A DNA stretch of 57,387 bases. Source: Stutzerimonas chloritidismutans AW-1. Lineage in GTDB: Bacteria; Pseudomonadota; Gammaproteobacteria; Pseudomonadales; Pseudomonadaceae. The position numbers and the translations under genes are program-made. The DNA lies in the NCBI RefSeq assembly GCF_000495915.1, contig NZ_AOFQ01000073.1:1-57387 (forward strand). The letters run 5' to 3'. The stretch's first letter is position 1, and every line of letters begins with the position of its first letter. The notes beneath the pieces are model-generated. The model did not search any database, was not told where the DNA came from, and worked only from the letters and a program-made list of their open reading frames with translations. Positions 7,942 to 15,724 of the stretch are shown here, one piece after another.

Positions 7942-9083
7942 GCGAGCAGGTTCACCAGGGTCTGGTAGTAGATCTCGGTCAGCAGGTCGAGATCGCTGGC
8001 CAGGATGTGTTCGTCGACCTGGTGGATGGTCGCGTTGACCGGGCCGAGCTCGACCACCTGGGTGCCGAGGGTGGCGATAAAGCGCCCGTCAGAGGTGCCG
8101 CCGCTGGTGGACGGCGTGGTCTCACGGCCGGTGACGCTGCGGATTGCCTTGGCCACGCCGTCGAGCAGCGCGCCCGGTTCGGTGAGGAACGGCAGGCCGG
8201 ACAGTGCCCAGTCCACGTTCCAGTCCAGACCGTGCTTGTCGAGAATCGCGGCGGTGCGCTGCTTGAGCTGTTCGACGGTGGACTCGGTGGAGAAGCGGAA
8301 GTTGAACACCGCTTCCAGCGTGCCGGGAATGACATTGGTGGCGCCGGTGCCGGCGTTCAGGTTGGAGATCTGGAAGCTGGTCGGCGGGAAGAAGGCATTG
8401 CCGTCGTCCCAGTGCTCGGCGGCCAATTCCGCTAGCGCAGGCGCAGCCAGGTGGATGGGGTTCTTCGCCAGATGCGGATAGGCCACATGGCCCTGCTGGC
8501 CACGTACGGTGAGGGTGCCGCCGAGTGAGCCGCGGCGGCCATTCTTCACCACGTCACCTACCAAGGCAGTGCTCGACGGTTCGCCGACGATGCACCAGTC
8601 CAGGCGCTGGCCACGCTCGCGCAGGCGCTCGACGACGGCCTTGGTGCCGTGGTGCGCAGGGCCTTCTTCATCACTGGTGATGAGAAAGGCGATCTGCCCC
8701 TTGTGATTCGGGTGATCGGCGGCGAAGCGCTCCACTGCCACGACCATCGCCGCCAGGCTGCCTTTCATATCTGCCGCGCCGCGGCCGTGGAGCATGCCCT
8801 GCTCGTCGATGCGCGCACTGAACGGCGGATTCTGCCAGGCCTGCAGCGGGCCTGTAGGGACCACGTCAGTGTGGCCGGCGAAGCACAGCACCGGGCCTTC
8901 GTTGCCGCGAATGGCCCAGAAGTTCTCCACGTCCTCGATATGCATCGGCTCGATGGCGAAGCCGCAGGCCGCCAGGCGCTGGCTCATCAGCTGCTGGCAG
9001 CCTTCATCCAGCGGCGTCACCGATGGGCGATTGATCAGCTCGCAGGCGAGTTCGAGCGTCGGGGAGAGGGCAGGCGCGGTCAT
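7935..9083 (-). CDS. dapE: Succinyl-diaminopimelate desuccinylase DapE
   Basis: This enzyme hydrolyses N-succinyl-L,L-diaminopimelate in lysine and peptidoglycan precursor synthesis. It is a dinuclear zinc M20 peptidase-fold protein of 382 residues. The metal and catalytic residues are visible: H71 and D73 in AGHTDVVPTGP, D105 in RGAADMKGS, and E139-E140 in TSDEEGP. The dimerisation lid carries the typical NAGTGATNVIPG. The C-terminal SGGTSDGRF and the ligand histidine in IHQVDEH are intact. The ATG at 9083 gives the family N-terminus (SPTLELACELINRPSVTP); a start at 9116 would add eleven atypical residues. Confidence 0.96.
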   Translation of the reverse strand: MTAPALSPTLELACELINRPSVTPLDEGCQQLMSQRLAACGFAIEPMHIEDVENFWAIRGNEGPVLCFAGHTDVVPTGPLQAWQNPPFSARIDEQGMLHGRGAADMKGSLAAMVVAVERFAADHPNHKGQIAFLITSDEEGPAHHGTKAVVERLRERGQRLDWCIVGEPSSTALVGDVVKNGRRGSLGGTLTVRGQQGHVAYPHLAKNPIHLAAPALAELAAEHWDDGNAFFPPTSFQISNLNAGTGATNVIPGTLEAVFNFRFSTESTVEQLKQRTAAILDKHGLDWNVDWALSGLPFLTEPGALLDGVAKAIRSVTGRETTPSTSGGTSDGRFIATLGTQVVELGPVNATIHQVDEHILASDLDLLTEIYYQTLVNLLAC

Positions 9084-9210
9084 CAGGGCTCCGGTGCGGC
9101 GGGGAAAGGGCGCCATATTAAAGCAAAGGCGCGGTTGCGGTGACGGCTGGATGCAGTGGTCGTGGCGTCATGAGGTCTTATAATCGCCAGGTTTTTTCCG
9201 GGGAGTCGGC

Positions 9211-10020
9211 ATGTCTATCGATGATCAGCGTTTCGGCGGTATTGCCCGCCTGTATGGCCGCGTCGGCCTCGAGCGGCTGACGGCTGCGCATGTGGCGGTG
9301 GTCGGCATCGGTGGCGTCGGCTCGTGGGCGGCCGAGGCGCTGGCGCGCAGCGGGGTAGGCGAGATCAGCCTGTTCGACCTGGACGATGTGTGCATCACCA
9401 ATACCAATCGGCAGATTCACGCCCAAGATGGCGCAGTGGGCAAAGCCAAGGTCGACGAGATGGCCGCACGTATTCGCGCCATCAACCCGGCCTGCCAGGT
9501 TCATGCAGTGGCGGATTTCGTCACCCGCGAAACCATGGCCGAGTACATCACCGAAGACATGGACTGCGTCATCGACTGCATCGACAGCGTGCCGGCCAAG
9601 GCGGCGCTGATCGCCTGGTGCAAGCGCCGCAAGATCCAGATCATCACCACCGGCGGCGCCGGCGGGCAGATCGATCCGACACAGATCCAGGTCACTGATC
9701 TGAACAAGACCTTCAACGATCCGCTGGCGGCAAAGGTGCGCTCGCTGCTGCGTCGCGAATACAACTTCTCGCGCACGCCGGGGCGCACCTACAGCGTACC
9801 CTGTGTGTTCTCCACGGAGCAGTTGCGCTACCCGAAGCCGGACGGCGGCGTGTGCCAGAGCAAGAGCTTCGTTGGTGAGGGGGTCAAGCTCGACTGCGCC
9901 GGAGGCTTCGGCGCGGTGACCATGGTGACCGCCAGTTTCGGCATGGTTGCAGCCGCCAGGGCCGTCGACAAGCTGGTCGCCGGAGCCCGACGCCCCAGCG
10001 AGCGCAACGTTCGCAGCTGA
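9211..10020 (+). CDS. tcdA: tRNA threonylcarbamoyladenosine dehydratase TcdA
   Basis: This 269-residue E1-like enzyme uses ATP to cyclise the t6A modification at position 37 of ANN-decoding tRNAs into ct6A. The nucleotide-binding loop VVGIGGVGSWAAEALARSG (about 30-48) and FDLDDVCITNTNRQIH are typical ThiF-fold signatures. YSVPCVFSTEQ includes a conserved cysteine, and the end has GAVTMVTASFGMVAA. The start (ATG, 9211) follows GGGGAGT. The gene is divergent from dapE and alone in its transcription unit. A sulfurtransferase partner (csdAE) is not nearby. Confidence 0.93.
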   Translation: MSIDDQRFGGIARLYGRVGLERLTAAHVAVVGIGGVGSWAAEALARSGVGEISLFDLDDVCITNTNRQIHAQDGAVGKAKVDEMAARIRAINPACQVHAVADFVTRETMAEYITEDMDCVIDCIDSVPAKAALIAWCKRRKIQIITTGGAGGQIDPTQIQVTDLNKTFNDPLAAKVRSLLRREYNFSRTPGRTYSVPCVFSTEQLRYPKPDGGVCQSKSFVGEGVKLDCAGGFGAVTMVTASFGMVAAARAVDKLVAGARRPSERNVRS

Positions 10021-10069
10021 CGAAAAAGTGCCGCAGCCGCTCTGTGATGCGGCTCCACGGAAAGTTCCG

Positions 10070-10091
10070 CTGTCACAAAAGCTTTACATAT
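10070..10091 (+). promoter_or_regulatory. Candidate Pho box upstream of the porin gene
   Basis: CTGTCAC at 10070-10076 and CTTTACA at 10082-10088 resemble the two 7-base half-sites of the PhoB box, about 100 bases before the porin start. The centre-to-centre spacing is 12 rather than the usual 11, and the second half has two mismatches to CTGTCAT, so this is only a candidate. A perfect 6-base inverted repeat (TCAGCC, GGCTGA; 10091-10106) adjoins it. Confidence 0.35.
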
Positions 10092-10188
10092 CAGCCATTT
10101 GGCTGACATACGCCGTCGCCAAGATTCCCCCCAACACAAAGAGCCCATCTCGTGTGTTTCCGACGCTAAACATAAAGGGGAATTTTGG

Positions 10189-11478
10189 ATGATCCGTAAG
10201 CACTTCGCCGGTTTCGCTGCCAGCGCTCTGGCTCTGGCCGTTTCCGCCCAGGCTTTCGCCGGTACCGTCACCACCGACGGCGCCGATCTCGTTATCAAGA
10301 CCAAGGGCGGCCTGGAGGTCGGAACCACCGACAAGGAGTTCTCGTTCAAGATCAATGGCCGCCTGCAGGCTGATGCCGACAGCTTCGATGGTTTCTACAC
10401 CCAGAACGGCGAGCGCGCAGACGAGACCTATTTCCGTCGTGCGCGTCTGGAGATTTCCGGTGTTGCCTTCACCGATTGGGGCTACACCTTCAACCGCAAC
10501 TTCACCAACGATTCCAGCAACTGGGACGAACTGGCCATCCACTACAACGGCTGGAAGCCGGTCCAGGTTTCGATTGGCCGTATCAATCCGACCTTTGGCC
10601 TGGAAGAAGCGGTCAGCTCCAAGTGGATCACCGCCATCGAGCGCTCTGCGATCTATGACCTGGCGCCCTGGTTGAACAGCCACGAAGACGGCGAAGGCAT
10701 CCGCGTGCGTACCACCGTCGGCATGTTCCACGGTGAAGCCGGTGCTTACCGTCAGGACGCCGGCGCCGGTGCCGACATGCTGGAAGATGAAGATGGCTCC
10801 AACAACACCAGCTTCGTGCTGCGTGGCGTGGTAGCTCCGATCGTCGAGAAGGACCAGGTGCTGCACCTCGGCGCCAGCTTCGGTAAGCGTGACGTGGAAG
10901 AAGGTTACCTGGAGCGCATCCGTCCGCGTCTGTCCGTGCGTGGCACTACCGAAGACAGCGCCAACGGCAACCGTGCCACATTCGGCGGCACTGTCACTGA
11001 CGGCAGCGATCAGGCCTGGGGTCTGGAAGCGGCTTACATGATCGGCCCGTTCTCGGTTCAGGGTGAATACCTGACCCGCACCGTCGACGCCCAGGATGGT
11101 TTCGAGGATCTGGAAGCGTCCGGCTACAACGTCCAGCTGGCCTACACCCTGACCGGCGAGTCGCGTTCCTACAAGCTCGATGGCGGCAAGTTCGACAAGA
11201 TCAAGCCGGAAAACAAGCAGATCGGTGCATGGGAAGTGTTCTACCGCTTCGACGACATCACCGTCGATGAAACCGGTGTTGCACCGAGCGGTTATGTCGG
11301 TGCGCTGGACAGCGCAGAAGCTGGTGCGAAGACCCACACCATCGGTCTCAACTGGTACGCCAACGAGTCGGTCAAGCTCTCGGCCAACTACCTGAAGACC
11401 AGCGTGGACGACGTGGTAAACGCCAATGGCGACGACGACGGCGACGCCATCAGCCTGCGCGCCCAGTACGTGTTCTAA
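10189..11478 (+). CDS. OprP/OprO-family outer-membrane porin
   Basis: This 429-residue precursor of a trimeric 16-stranded beta-barrel porin belongs to the phosphate/polyphosphate-selective family (PF07396). A clear signal peptide ends at AQAFA (about residue 24). The mature N-terminal part has KTKGGLEVGTTDKEFSFKINGRLQADAD, followed by the family segment YFRRARLEISG and the tract WGYTFNRNFT. The chain ends on an aromatic residue in LRAQYVF, as outer-membrane proteins need for BAM recognition. The ATG at 10189 follows AAAGGGG. A Pho-box-like site upstream and a strong terminator downstream suggest a single-gene unit controlled by phosphate. Specificity for phosphate is inferred; similar porins can carry other anions. 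Confidence 0.9.
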   Translation: MIRKHFAGFAASALALAVSAQAFAGTVTTDGADLVIKTKGGLEVGTTDKEFSFKINGRLQADADSFDGFYTQNGERADETYFRRARLEISGVAFTDWGYTFNRNFTNDSSNWDELAIHYNGWKPVQVSIGRINPTFGLEEAVSSKWITAIERSAIYDLAPWLNSHEDGEGIRVRTTVGMFHGEAGAYRQDAGAGADMLEDEDGSNNTSFVLRGVVAPIVEKDQVLHLGASFGKRDVEEGYLERIRPRLSVRGTTEDSANGNRATFGGTVTDGSDQAWGLEAAYMIGPFSVQGEYLTRTVDAQDGFEDLEASGYNVQLAYTLTGESRSYKLDGGKFDKIKPENKQIGAWEVFYRFDDITVDETGVAPSGYVGALDSAEAGAKTHTIGLNWYANESVKLSANYLKTSVDDVVNANGDDDGDAISLRAQYVF

Positions 11479-11507
11479 AACATCACCTCATCCGTGATGC
11501 TCCATTG

Positions 11508-11533
11508 AGCCCCGCCCTGGCGGGGCTTTTTTT
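11508..11533 (+). terminator. Rho-independent terminator after the porin gene
   Basis: A GC-rich stem (11508-11516 with 11519-11527) with a minimal loop is followed by seven T. It lies 30 bases after the porin stop. Confidence 0.92.
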
Positions 11534-11561
11534 CGCCTGCGGGACAGGCCAGACTGCGCGC

Positions 11562-12692
11562 ATGCCTATCCAGACCCTGTACCGCCTCGCCGAACTGCCC
11601 CCCGCCGAATGGGACGCGCTGCTGAGCGATGATCAGCCCTTCCTTCGTCACGCCTTCCTCTGCGCGCTGGAAGACAGCGGCAGCGTGGGTGGGCGTAGCG
11701 GCTGGCAACCTGCCCATCTCCTGCTGCGCGACCCGCAGGGCGCGTTGCAGGCAGCCTTGCCGCTGTATCGCAAGTTTCATTCGTACGGCGAGTACGTGTT
11801 CGATTGGGCGTGGGCGGATGCCTGCCAGCGGGCCGGCATCGCCTACTACCCCAAGCTGCTTTGCGCGGTGCCTTTCACCCCGGTCACCGGCAGTCGCCTG
11901 CTGGGCGACGTACAGGCTGCCGGTGAGCTGCTCGATGTACTCACCGCTGGGCTTGAAAGGCAGGAACTGTCCGGGCTCCACGTGAATTTCAGCGAGCCGC
12001 GGGCCGATCAGCTGCTGGCGGGGCGGGATGGCTGGCTGGAGCGCATCGGCTGCCAGTTTCATTGGCACAACCGTGGTTACCGCGATTTTCAGGACTTTCT
12101 CGATGCACTGACCTCGCGCAAGCGCAAGCAGTTGCGCAAGGAACGCGAACAGGTGGCGGGGCAGGGCATCAGCTTCGAGTGGCGCGATGGGCACGAGCTC
12201 AGCGAGGCGGAATGGGATTTCGTCTATGCCTGCTACGCCAACACCTATCAGGTCCGCGGTCAGACGCCCTATCTGACTCGGCAATTCTTCAGCCTGCTGG
12301 CTGAGCGCATGCCGCAAGCGATTCGCGTGGTGCTGGCGTTACAGGGCTCGAGGCCGGTGGCGATGGCCTTCAGCCTGCGCAGTGCGTCTGGCCTGTACGG
12401 TCGTTACTGGGGCTGTCTGGCGGAGTTCGACCGGCTGCACTTCGAGACGTGCTTTTACCAGGGTATCGATCAGGCCATCGCGGGCGGCCTGGAGCGATTC
12501 GATGCGGGGGCGCAGGGTGAGCACAAGCTCATTCGTGGTTTCGAGCCGGTGGTCACGCGCTCCTGGCACTATCTGCAGCACCCTGGTTTGCGCGCTGCGG
12601 TAGCGGATTTCCTGCGACAGGAACGTGCGGGGGTGCTGGCCTACGCCGAAGCAGCGCGCCAGGCGCTGCCGTACCGGCAGGCCGGCAGCTAG
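11562..12692 (+). CDS. FemAB/GNAT-like protein of the DUF482 (PF04339) family
   Basis: This 376-residue cytoplasmic protein belongs to the peptidoglycan biosynthesis/recognition family PF04339, a tandem GNAT fold related to FemAB. Typical segments are FLRHAFLCALEDSG, QAALPLYRKFHSYGEYVFDWAWADA, LHVNFSEP, FHWHNRGYRDFQDFL followed by SRKRKQLRKERE, and near the end LYGRYWGCLAEFDRLHFETCFYQGI with GAQGEHKLIRGFEP. The ATG at 11562 is the first in-frame start after the porin terminator. The biochemical substrate of this family is not established. Adjacent genes on both sides are independent, so context gives no hint. Confidence 0.85.
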   Translation: MPIQTLYRLAELPPAEWDALLSDDQPFLRHAFLCALEDSGSVGGRSGWQPAHLLLRDPQGALQAALPLYRKFHSYGEYVFDWAWADACQRAGIAYYPKLLCAVPFTPVTGSRLLGDVQAAGELLDVLTAGLERQELSGLHVNFSEPRADQLLAGRDGWLERIGCQFHWHNRGYRDFQDFLDALTSRKRKQLRKEREQVAGQGISFEWRDGHELSEAEWDFVYACYANTYQVRGQTPYLTRQFFSLLAERMPQAIRVVLALQGSRPVAMAFSLRSASGLYGRYWGCLAEFDRLHFETCFYQGIDQAIAGGLERFDAGAQGEHKLIRGFEPVVTRSWHYLQHPGLRAAVADFLRQERAGVLAYAEAARQALPYRQAGS

Positions 12693-12701
12693 TCGTTTGT
12701 C

Positions 12702-13124
12702 TCAGGCCTGGGAGGCGGCGCTGTTCTCCTCGTGGATCAGCAGCATGCGTTGCAGTTCGCTACGCAACAGCGGGTCCTGGCATCCCGGCAGGTACTCGCG
12801 CAGTTTGCGGATCACCCATTGTTGGCCCCTGTCGATGAAGGGCAGGCGCTCGTCCAGCGACTCGATGGCCATCGCCTTGCCATAGAAGGTGCCGGTGTCC
12901 TTGTTGGGCTCCAGCCCCAGATGCTGCAGGCAGTTGAGCAGCAACTTGCAGCTTTCGATTTCGCCCTGACGGACCTGCTCGAGCAGTTGCCGTTGCTCGG
13001 GCGTGCAGGGTTGTTGCAACGAGTCGCCGGCCACCTTGGCCCCGGCGCGCTCCGCGCTGAGCAGGTCCTGCAGCAGCTGTGCTTCGCCTTCCGGGGTGTT
13101 CAGTGGACTTTGTGGTTCGGTCAT
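12702..13124 (-). CDS. Small helical ferritin-like protein (DUF6306-type)
   Basis: This 140-residue acidic, all-helical protein has no signal peptide. Four amphipathic helices can be outlined: LLQDLLSAERAGAKVAGDSL, EQVRQGEIESCKLLLNCLQHL, ESLDERLPFIDRGQQWVIRKL and LLRSELQRMLLIHEENSA. Repeated Glu residues with a terminal HEE recall the carboxylate-rich four-helix bundles of ferritin-like proteins, but not all usual metal ligands are evident. I assign the DUF6306 name from memory of pseudomonad proteins with the opening LLSAERAGAKV. The ATG at 13124 was chosen over 13157 because the upstream codons (RNPRPTGDRD) look non-coding. Its stop faces the stop of the FemAB-like gene, nine bases away. 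Confidence 0.7.
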   Translation of the reverse strand: MTEPQSPLNTPEGEAQLLQDLLSAERAGAKVAGDSLQQPCTPEQRQLLEQVRQGEIESCKLLLNCLQHLGLEPNKDTGTFYGKAMAIESLDERLPFIDRGQQWVIRKLREYLPGCQDPLLRSELQRMLLIHEENSAASQA

Positions 13125-13190
13125 GTCGCGATCTCCTGTCGGTCGAGGGTTTCGCACGCTGGCGGCAGCCGGGTAGTGCCGGTAGAAATG

Positions 13191-13212
13191 AAAAGGGCCG
13201 GTGAACCGGCCC
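13191..13212 (-). terminator. Rho-independent terminator of ppiA
   Basis: Read on the minus strand, a GGGGCCGGT / ACCGGCCC hairpin ends in TTTT (AAAA at 13191-13194 of the plus strand). It starts nine bases after the ppiA stop. Confidence 0.85.
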
Positions 13213-13220
13213 CTCGTGGA

Positions 13221-13775
13221 TCAGAGTTTCTTCGCGGTGATGATCTTCACCGGGGTCAGCGGCACGTTCTGCATCATGGCGCGGTTGCCGGTGGGCACCT
13301 GGGCGATCTGGTCGACCACCTCCATGCCGCGTACGACCTTGGCGAACACCGCGTAGCCGAAGTCGCGGCCACCGTGATCGAGGAAATCGTTGTCGCGATG
13401 GTTGATGAAGAACTGGCTGGTAGCCGAATTCACGTTCTGGGTCCGGGCCATTGCGACGGTGCCGCGCACGTTGTGCAGCCCATTGTCCGCCTCGTTCTTG
13501 ATCGGGGCCTTGGTCGGCTTCTGGTTCAGGCCTTCGCCGAAGCCGCCGCCCTGGACCATGAAACCCGGAATGACGCGGTGGAACACGGTGCCGTCATAAA
13601 AGCCGCTGTCGACGTAGCCGAGGAAGTTCTCGACGCTGATCGGTGCCTTTTCCGCTTCGAGCTCCAGCTCGATCTCGCCCAGGCTGGTGGTCAGCAGTAC
13701 GCGAGGGTTTTCCGCGGCGAACAGGTTGCCGGCCAGCAGAACGGTACAGGCGGCGAGGGCGATGCGTTTCAACAT
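13221..13775 (-). CDS. ppiA: Periplasmic peptidyl-prolyl cis-trans isomerase A (cyclophilin)
   Basis: This 184-residue precursor of a cyclophilin catalyses cis-trans isomerisation of Xaa-Pro bonds in periplasmic proteins. The signal peptide (MLKRIALAACTVLLAGNLFA) ends before AENPRVLL. Cyclophilin motifs are complete: FYDGTVFHRVIPGFMVQGG with the catalytic Arg, GTVAMART, SATSQFFINHRDNDFLD and VFAKVVRGMEVVD. The Trp of human cyclophilin is replaced by Phe (NDFLD), as in other bacterial PpiA proteins that bind cyclosporin poorly. The ATG at 13775 gives a perfect signal peptide; a longer frame to 13835 does not. Confidence 0.95.
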   Translation of the reverse strand: MLKRIALAACTVLLAGNLFAAENPRVLLTTSLGEIELELEAEKAPISVENFLGYVDSGFYDGTVFHRVIPGFMVQGGGFGEGLNQKPTKAPIKNEADNGLHNVRGTVAMARTQNVNSATSQFFINHRDNDFLDHGGRDFGYAVFAKVVRGMEVVDQIAQVPTGNRAMMQNVPLTPVKIITAKKL

Positions 13776-13803
13776 GATGTCTTTCCTGATGTTGGGGAAG
13801 CTG

Positions 13804-14712
13804 TCAGCCGGCCAGTGGATTGGCCTGGCCAGCATCGTACGTCTTGATCAGCTCGATGAGAATCCGGGTAGCCGGCCCGAGCGGTCTGTCGTGGTTAGTG
13901 TAGAGATAGAACAGTGGCCGGCGAATACTGCCTTGGACCAGTGGCAGCGGCTTGAGTATGCCCTCGGCCAGTTCGCGCCCGATCAGATGCCGGGGCAGCC
14001 AGGCGAAGCCCAGACCGCTGCTGACGAAGGCCACCGACGTCGCCAGGCTGCCCACCGTCCAGCGCTGTTCGGCACCCAGCCATCCGGCATCACGAGGTTG
14101 GCGCAGGCCCGTATCACGCACCACGATCTGCATCTGGCTCTGCAGGTCCTGCACGCTGAGCTTGCGTCCGAGCTGGTGAAGGGCATGGTTGGTGTGTGCG
14201 ACGGCGACGAACTCCACGGTACTGAGCTCGCTGCCCAGATAGCCGGTGATGTCCAGGCCGCTGATGGCGAGGTCCGCGGTGCCGTCCTTGAGCACTTCCT
14301 CGACCCCGGAGAGCACTTCCTCGCGCAGGCGCACCCGGCAGCCGCGGCTCTTCGGCATGAATTCGGTGAGGGCGTGGATCAGCTTGGCGCTGGGGTAGGC
14401 GGCATCGACAACCAGGCGCACCTCGGCTTCCCAGCCTTGTTCCATGTGGTGCGCCAGTTCTTCCAGCTGACTGGCCTGTGTGACCAGCTGTCGCGACCGG
14501 CGCAGCAGCACTTCTCCTGCCTCGGTCAGCACTGCCTTGCGCCCGTCTATGCGCAATAGCGGCACGCCCAGTTGTTCCTGCATGCGTGCCACGGTGTAGC
14601 TGACCGAAGACTGCGACCGATGCAGCGCTTCGGCCGCCTGGGCGAAGCCGCCGTGATCGATGACCGCCTGCAGGGTGCGCCACTGATCGAGGGTCACACG
14701 GGGCACTTTCAT
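13804..14712 (-). CDS. LysR-family transcriptional regulator
   Basis: This is a 302-residue DNA-binding regulator. The N-terminal winged helix-turn-helix reads VTLDQWRTLQAVIDHGGFAQAAEALHRSQSSVSYTVARMQEQLGVPLL (in parts). The linker helix follows, then a LysR substrate-binding domain from about residue 90 (VRLVVDAAYPSAKLIHAL). The ATG at 14712 (MKVPRVTLDQW) is preferred to an in-frame start at 14772. The gene is divergent from the small exported protein at 14774, sharing a 61-base intergenic region, so it may regulate that gene and itself. The effector is unknown. Confidence 0.9.
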   Translation of the reverse strand: MKVPRVTLDQWRTLQAVIDHGGFAQAAEALHRSQSSVSYTVARMQEQLGVPLLRIDGRKAVLTEAGEVLLRRSRQLVTQASQLEELAHHMEQGWEAEVRLVVDAAYPSAKLIHALTEFMPKSRGCRVRLREEVLSGVEEVLKDGTADLAISGLDITGYLGSELSTVEFVAVAHTNHALHQLGRKLSVQDLQSQMQIVVRDTGLRQPRDAGWLGAEQRWTVGSLATSVAFVSSGLGFAWLPRHLIGRELAEGILKPLPLVQGSIRRPLFYLYTNHDRPLGPATRILIELIKTYDAGQANPLAG

Positions 14713-14773
14713 TCCTTCGGTTCCTTTAGCAAGGTCTGTTAGGCTGGCCACTTCGTAGAGGAGCCCAGTCAAA

Positions 14774-15094
14774 ATGAAAACAATCGGTTACCTACTCGTC
14801 GCCTTGCTGCCACTCACGGCCAATGCGGTCACTTATCCGGTAGACGTCGAGCAGCAGCTCAACGGCGCGGAGATCACCGTCACCCCGCAGACCATTGATC
14901 GCGACCTCGCCGGGCTACTGCTGCTCAACTATGGGGGCACTGCTGCAGTGTGTACCGCCGTGTTCCAGAACGGCCCGGAAGCGCCGCGCACGCGACGCAC
15001 GGAGTTGCAACCAGGTGAGCGCAAGGCACTGACGTCCAAGTTCAAGCGCGACGTGATTCGCCTGCGCATCAAGTTGACCTGCCAGCCAGAGTAG
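14774..15094 (+). CDS. Small exported hypothetical protein, 106 residues
   Basis: A signal peptide (MKTIGYLLVALLPLTANA) precedes a mature domain of about 88 residues with a beta-rich pattern and two cysteines (AAVCTAVFQNGPEAPRTRR and LKLTCQPE-like end) that could form a disulfide in the periplasm. It resembles small pseudomonad proteins of unknown role, and I cannot name a family. The start follows GAGGAGC. The LysR gene is divergent from it, so it is a candidate target. Confidence 0.8.
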   Translation: MKTIGYLLVALLPLTANAVTYPVDVEQQLNGAEITVTPQTIDRDLAGLLLLNYGGTAAVCTAVFQNGPEAPRTRRTELQPGERKALTSKFKRDVIRLRIKLTCQPE

Positions 15095-15140
15095 GACGCT
15101 AGGCTGCCCTCATCGCGCGGGCTGCCTGAACGCGAACCGA

Positions 15141-15575
15141 TCAATCCAGTATGTTCTCGAGTATTTCGTAAACGATGCCCGTGGCGATGGCGACCAGAAC
15201 CACGTCGCGGCCGATCTGTTTCCACTCGTAGCCTTCGTAGCGCGGCAGGTGTCCCAGCAGACGGCTGTCCATGTTCTTGGCGATGCCCGGCGGTAGCGGC
15301 TTGCCGCGCGCCAGATTCTTCTGGATGCCCGGTGGCAGAGACGAGACCGGCGCTAGCAGATCGCGATGACTACGCAGGGTGATGCGGACCGAACCGATGT
15401 CCACCGACGGACCCTGGTAGCGATGCGGCTGCTGTGCCGAAGGCTGATGCTGCTGTGCGCGGTCGGGCTTGCCCTTGCCTGGGTGATCACTGTTCGGCTG
15501 CGCTGCGCCAGCAGCGGCGTATAACGCCAGTGAAAGTGCGCCAGTCAGCAGTACCACTCGCTTTTTGGGCATCAT
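15141..15575 (-). CDS. CigR-like (RcnB-superfamily) exported protein
   Basis: This 144-residue protein has a signal peptide (VVLLTGALSLALYAAAGA), a low-complexity His/Gln/Pro linker (about 25-55) and a conserved C-terminal domain. The double motif LPPGIQKNLARGKPLPPGIAKN is characteristic of the proteins annotated as anti-virulence regulator CigR. The chain ends in DVVLVAIATGIVYEILENIL, a hydrophobic stretch that may sit in the inner membrane. The ATG at 15575 (tandem with one at 15572) follows AGAGG. In Salmonella CigR is an inner-membrane protein; its role in pseudomonads is not known. The gene is alone, with its start facing the DEAD-box gene. Confidence 0.8.
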   Translation of the reverse strand: MMPKKRVVLLTGALSLALYAAAGAAQPNSDHPGKGKPDRAQQHQPSAQQPHRYQGPSVDIGSVRITLRSHRDLLAPVSSLPPGIQKNLARGKPLPPGIAKNMDSRLLGHLPRYEGYEWKQIGRDVVLVAIATGIVYEILENILD

Positions 15576-15724
15576 GCGAACCTCTTGGGTATTAAGCCGC
15601 TTCGATCTCCTCAGCTTAGCCTGTGTTTGCCTGGGAAAACATGGCGACCGTTACAGAACGCGCCTTTGCCCTGCAGACGAGTTACCCTATGCCATTGTTT
15701 TTTTCGACCTCCGAGGTAGCTCCC

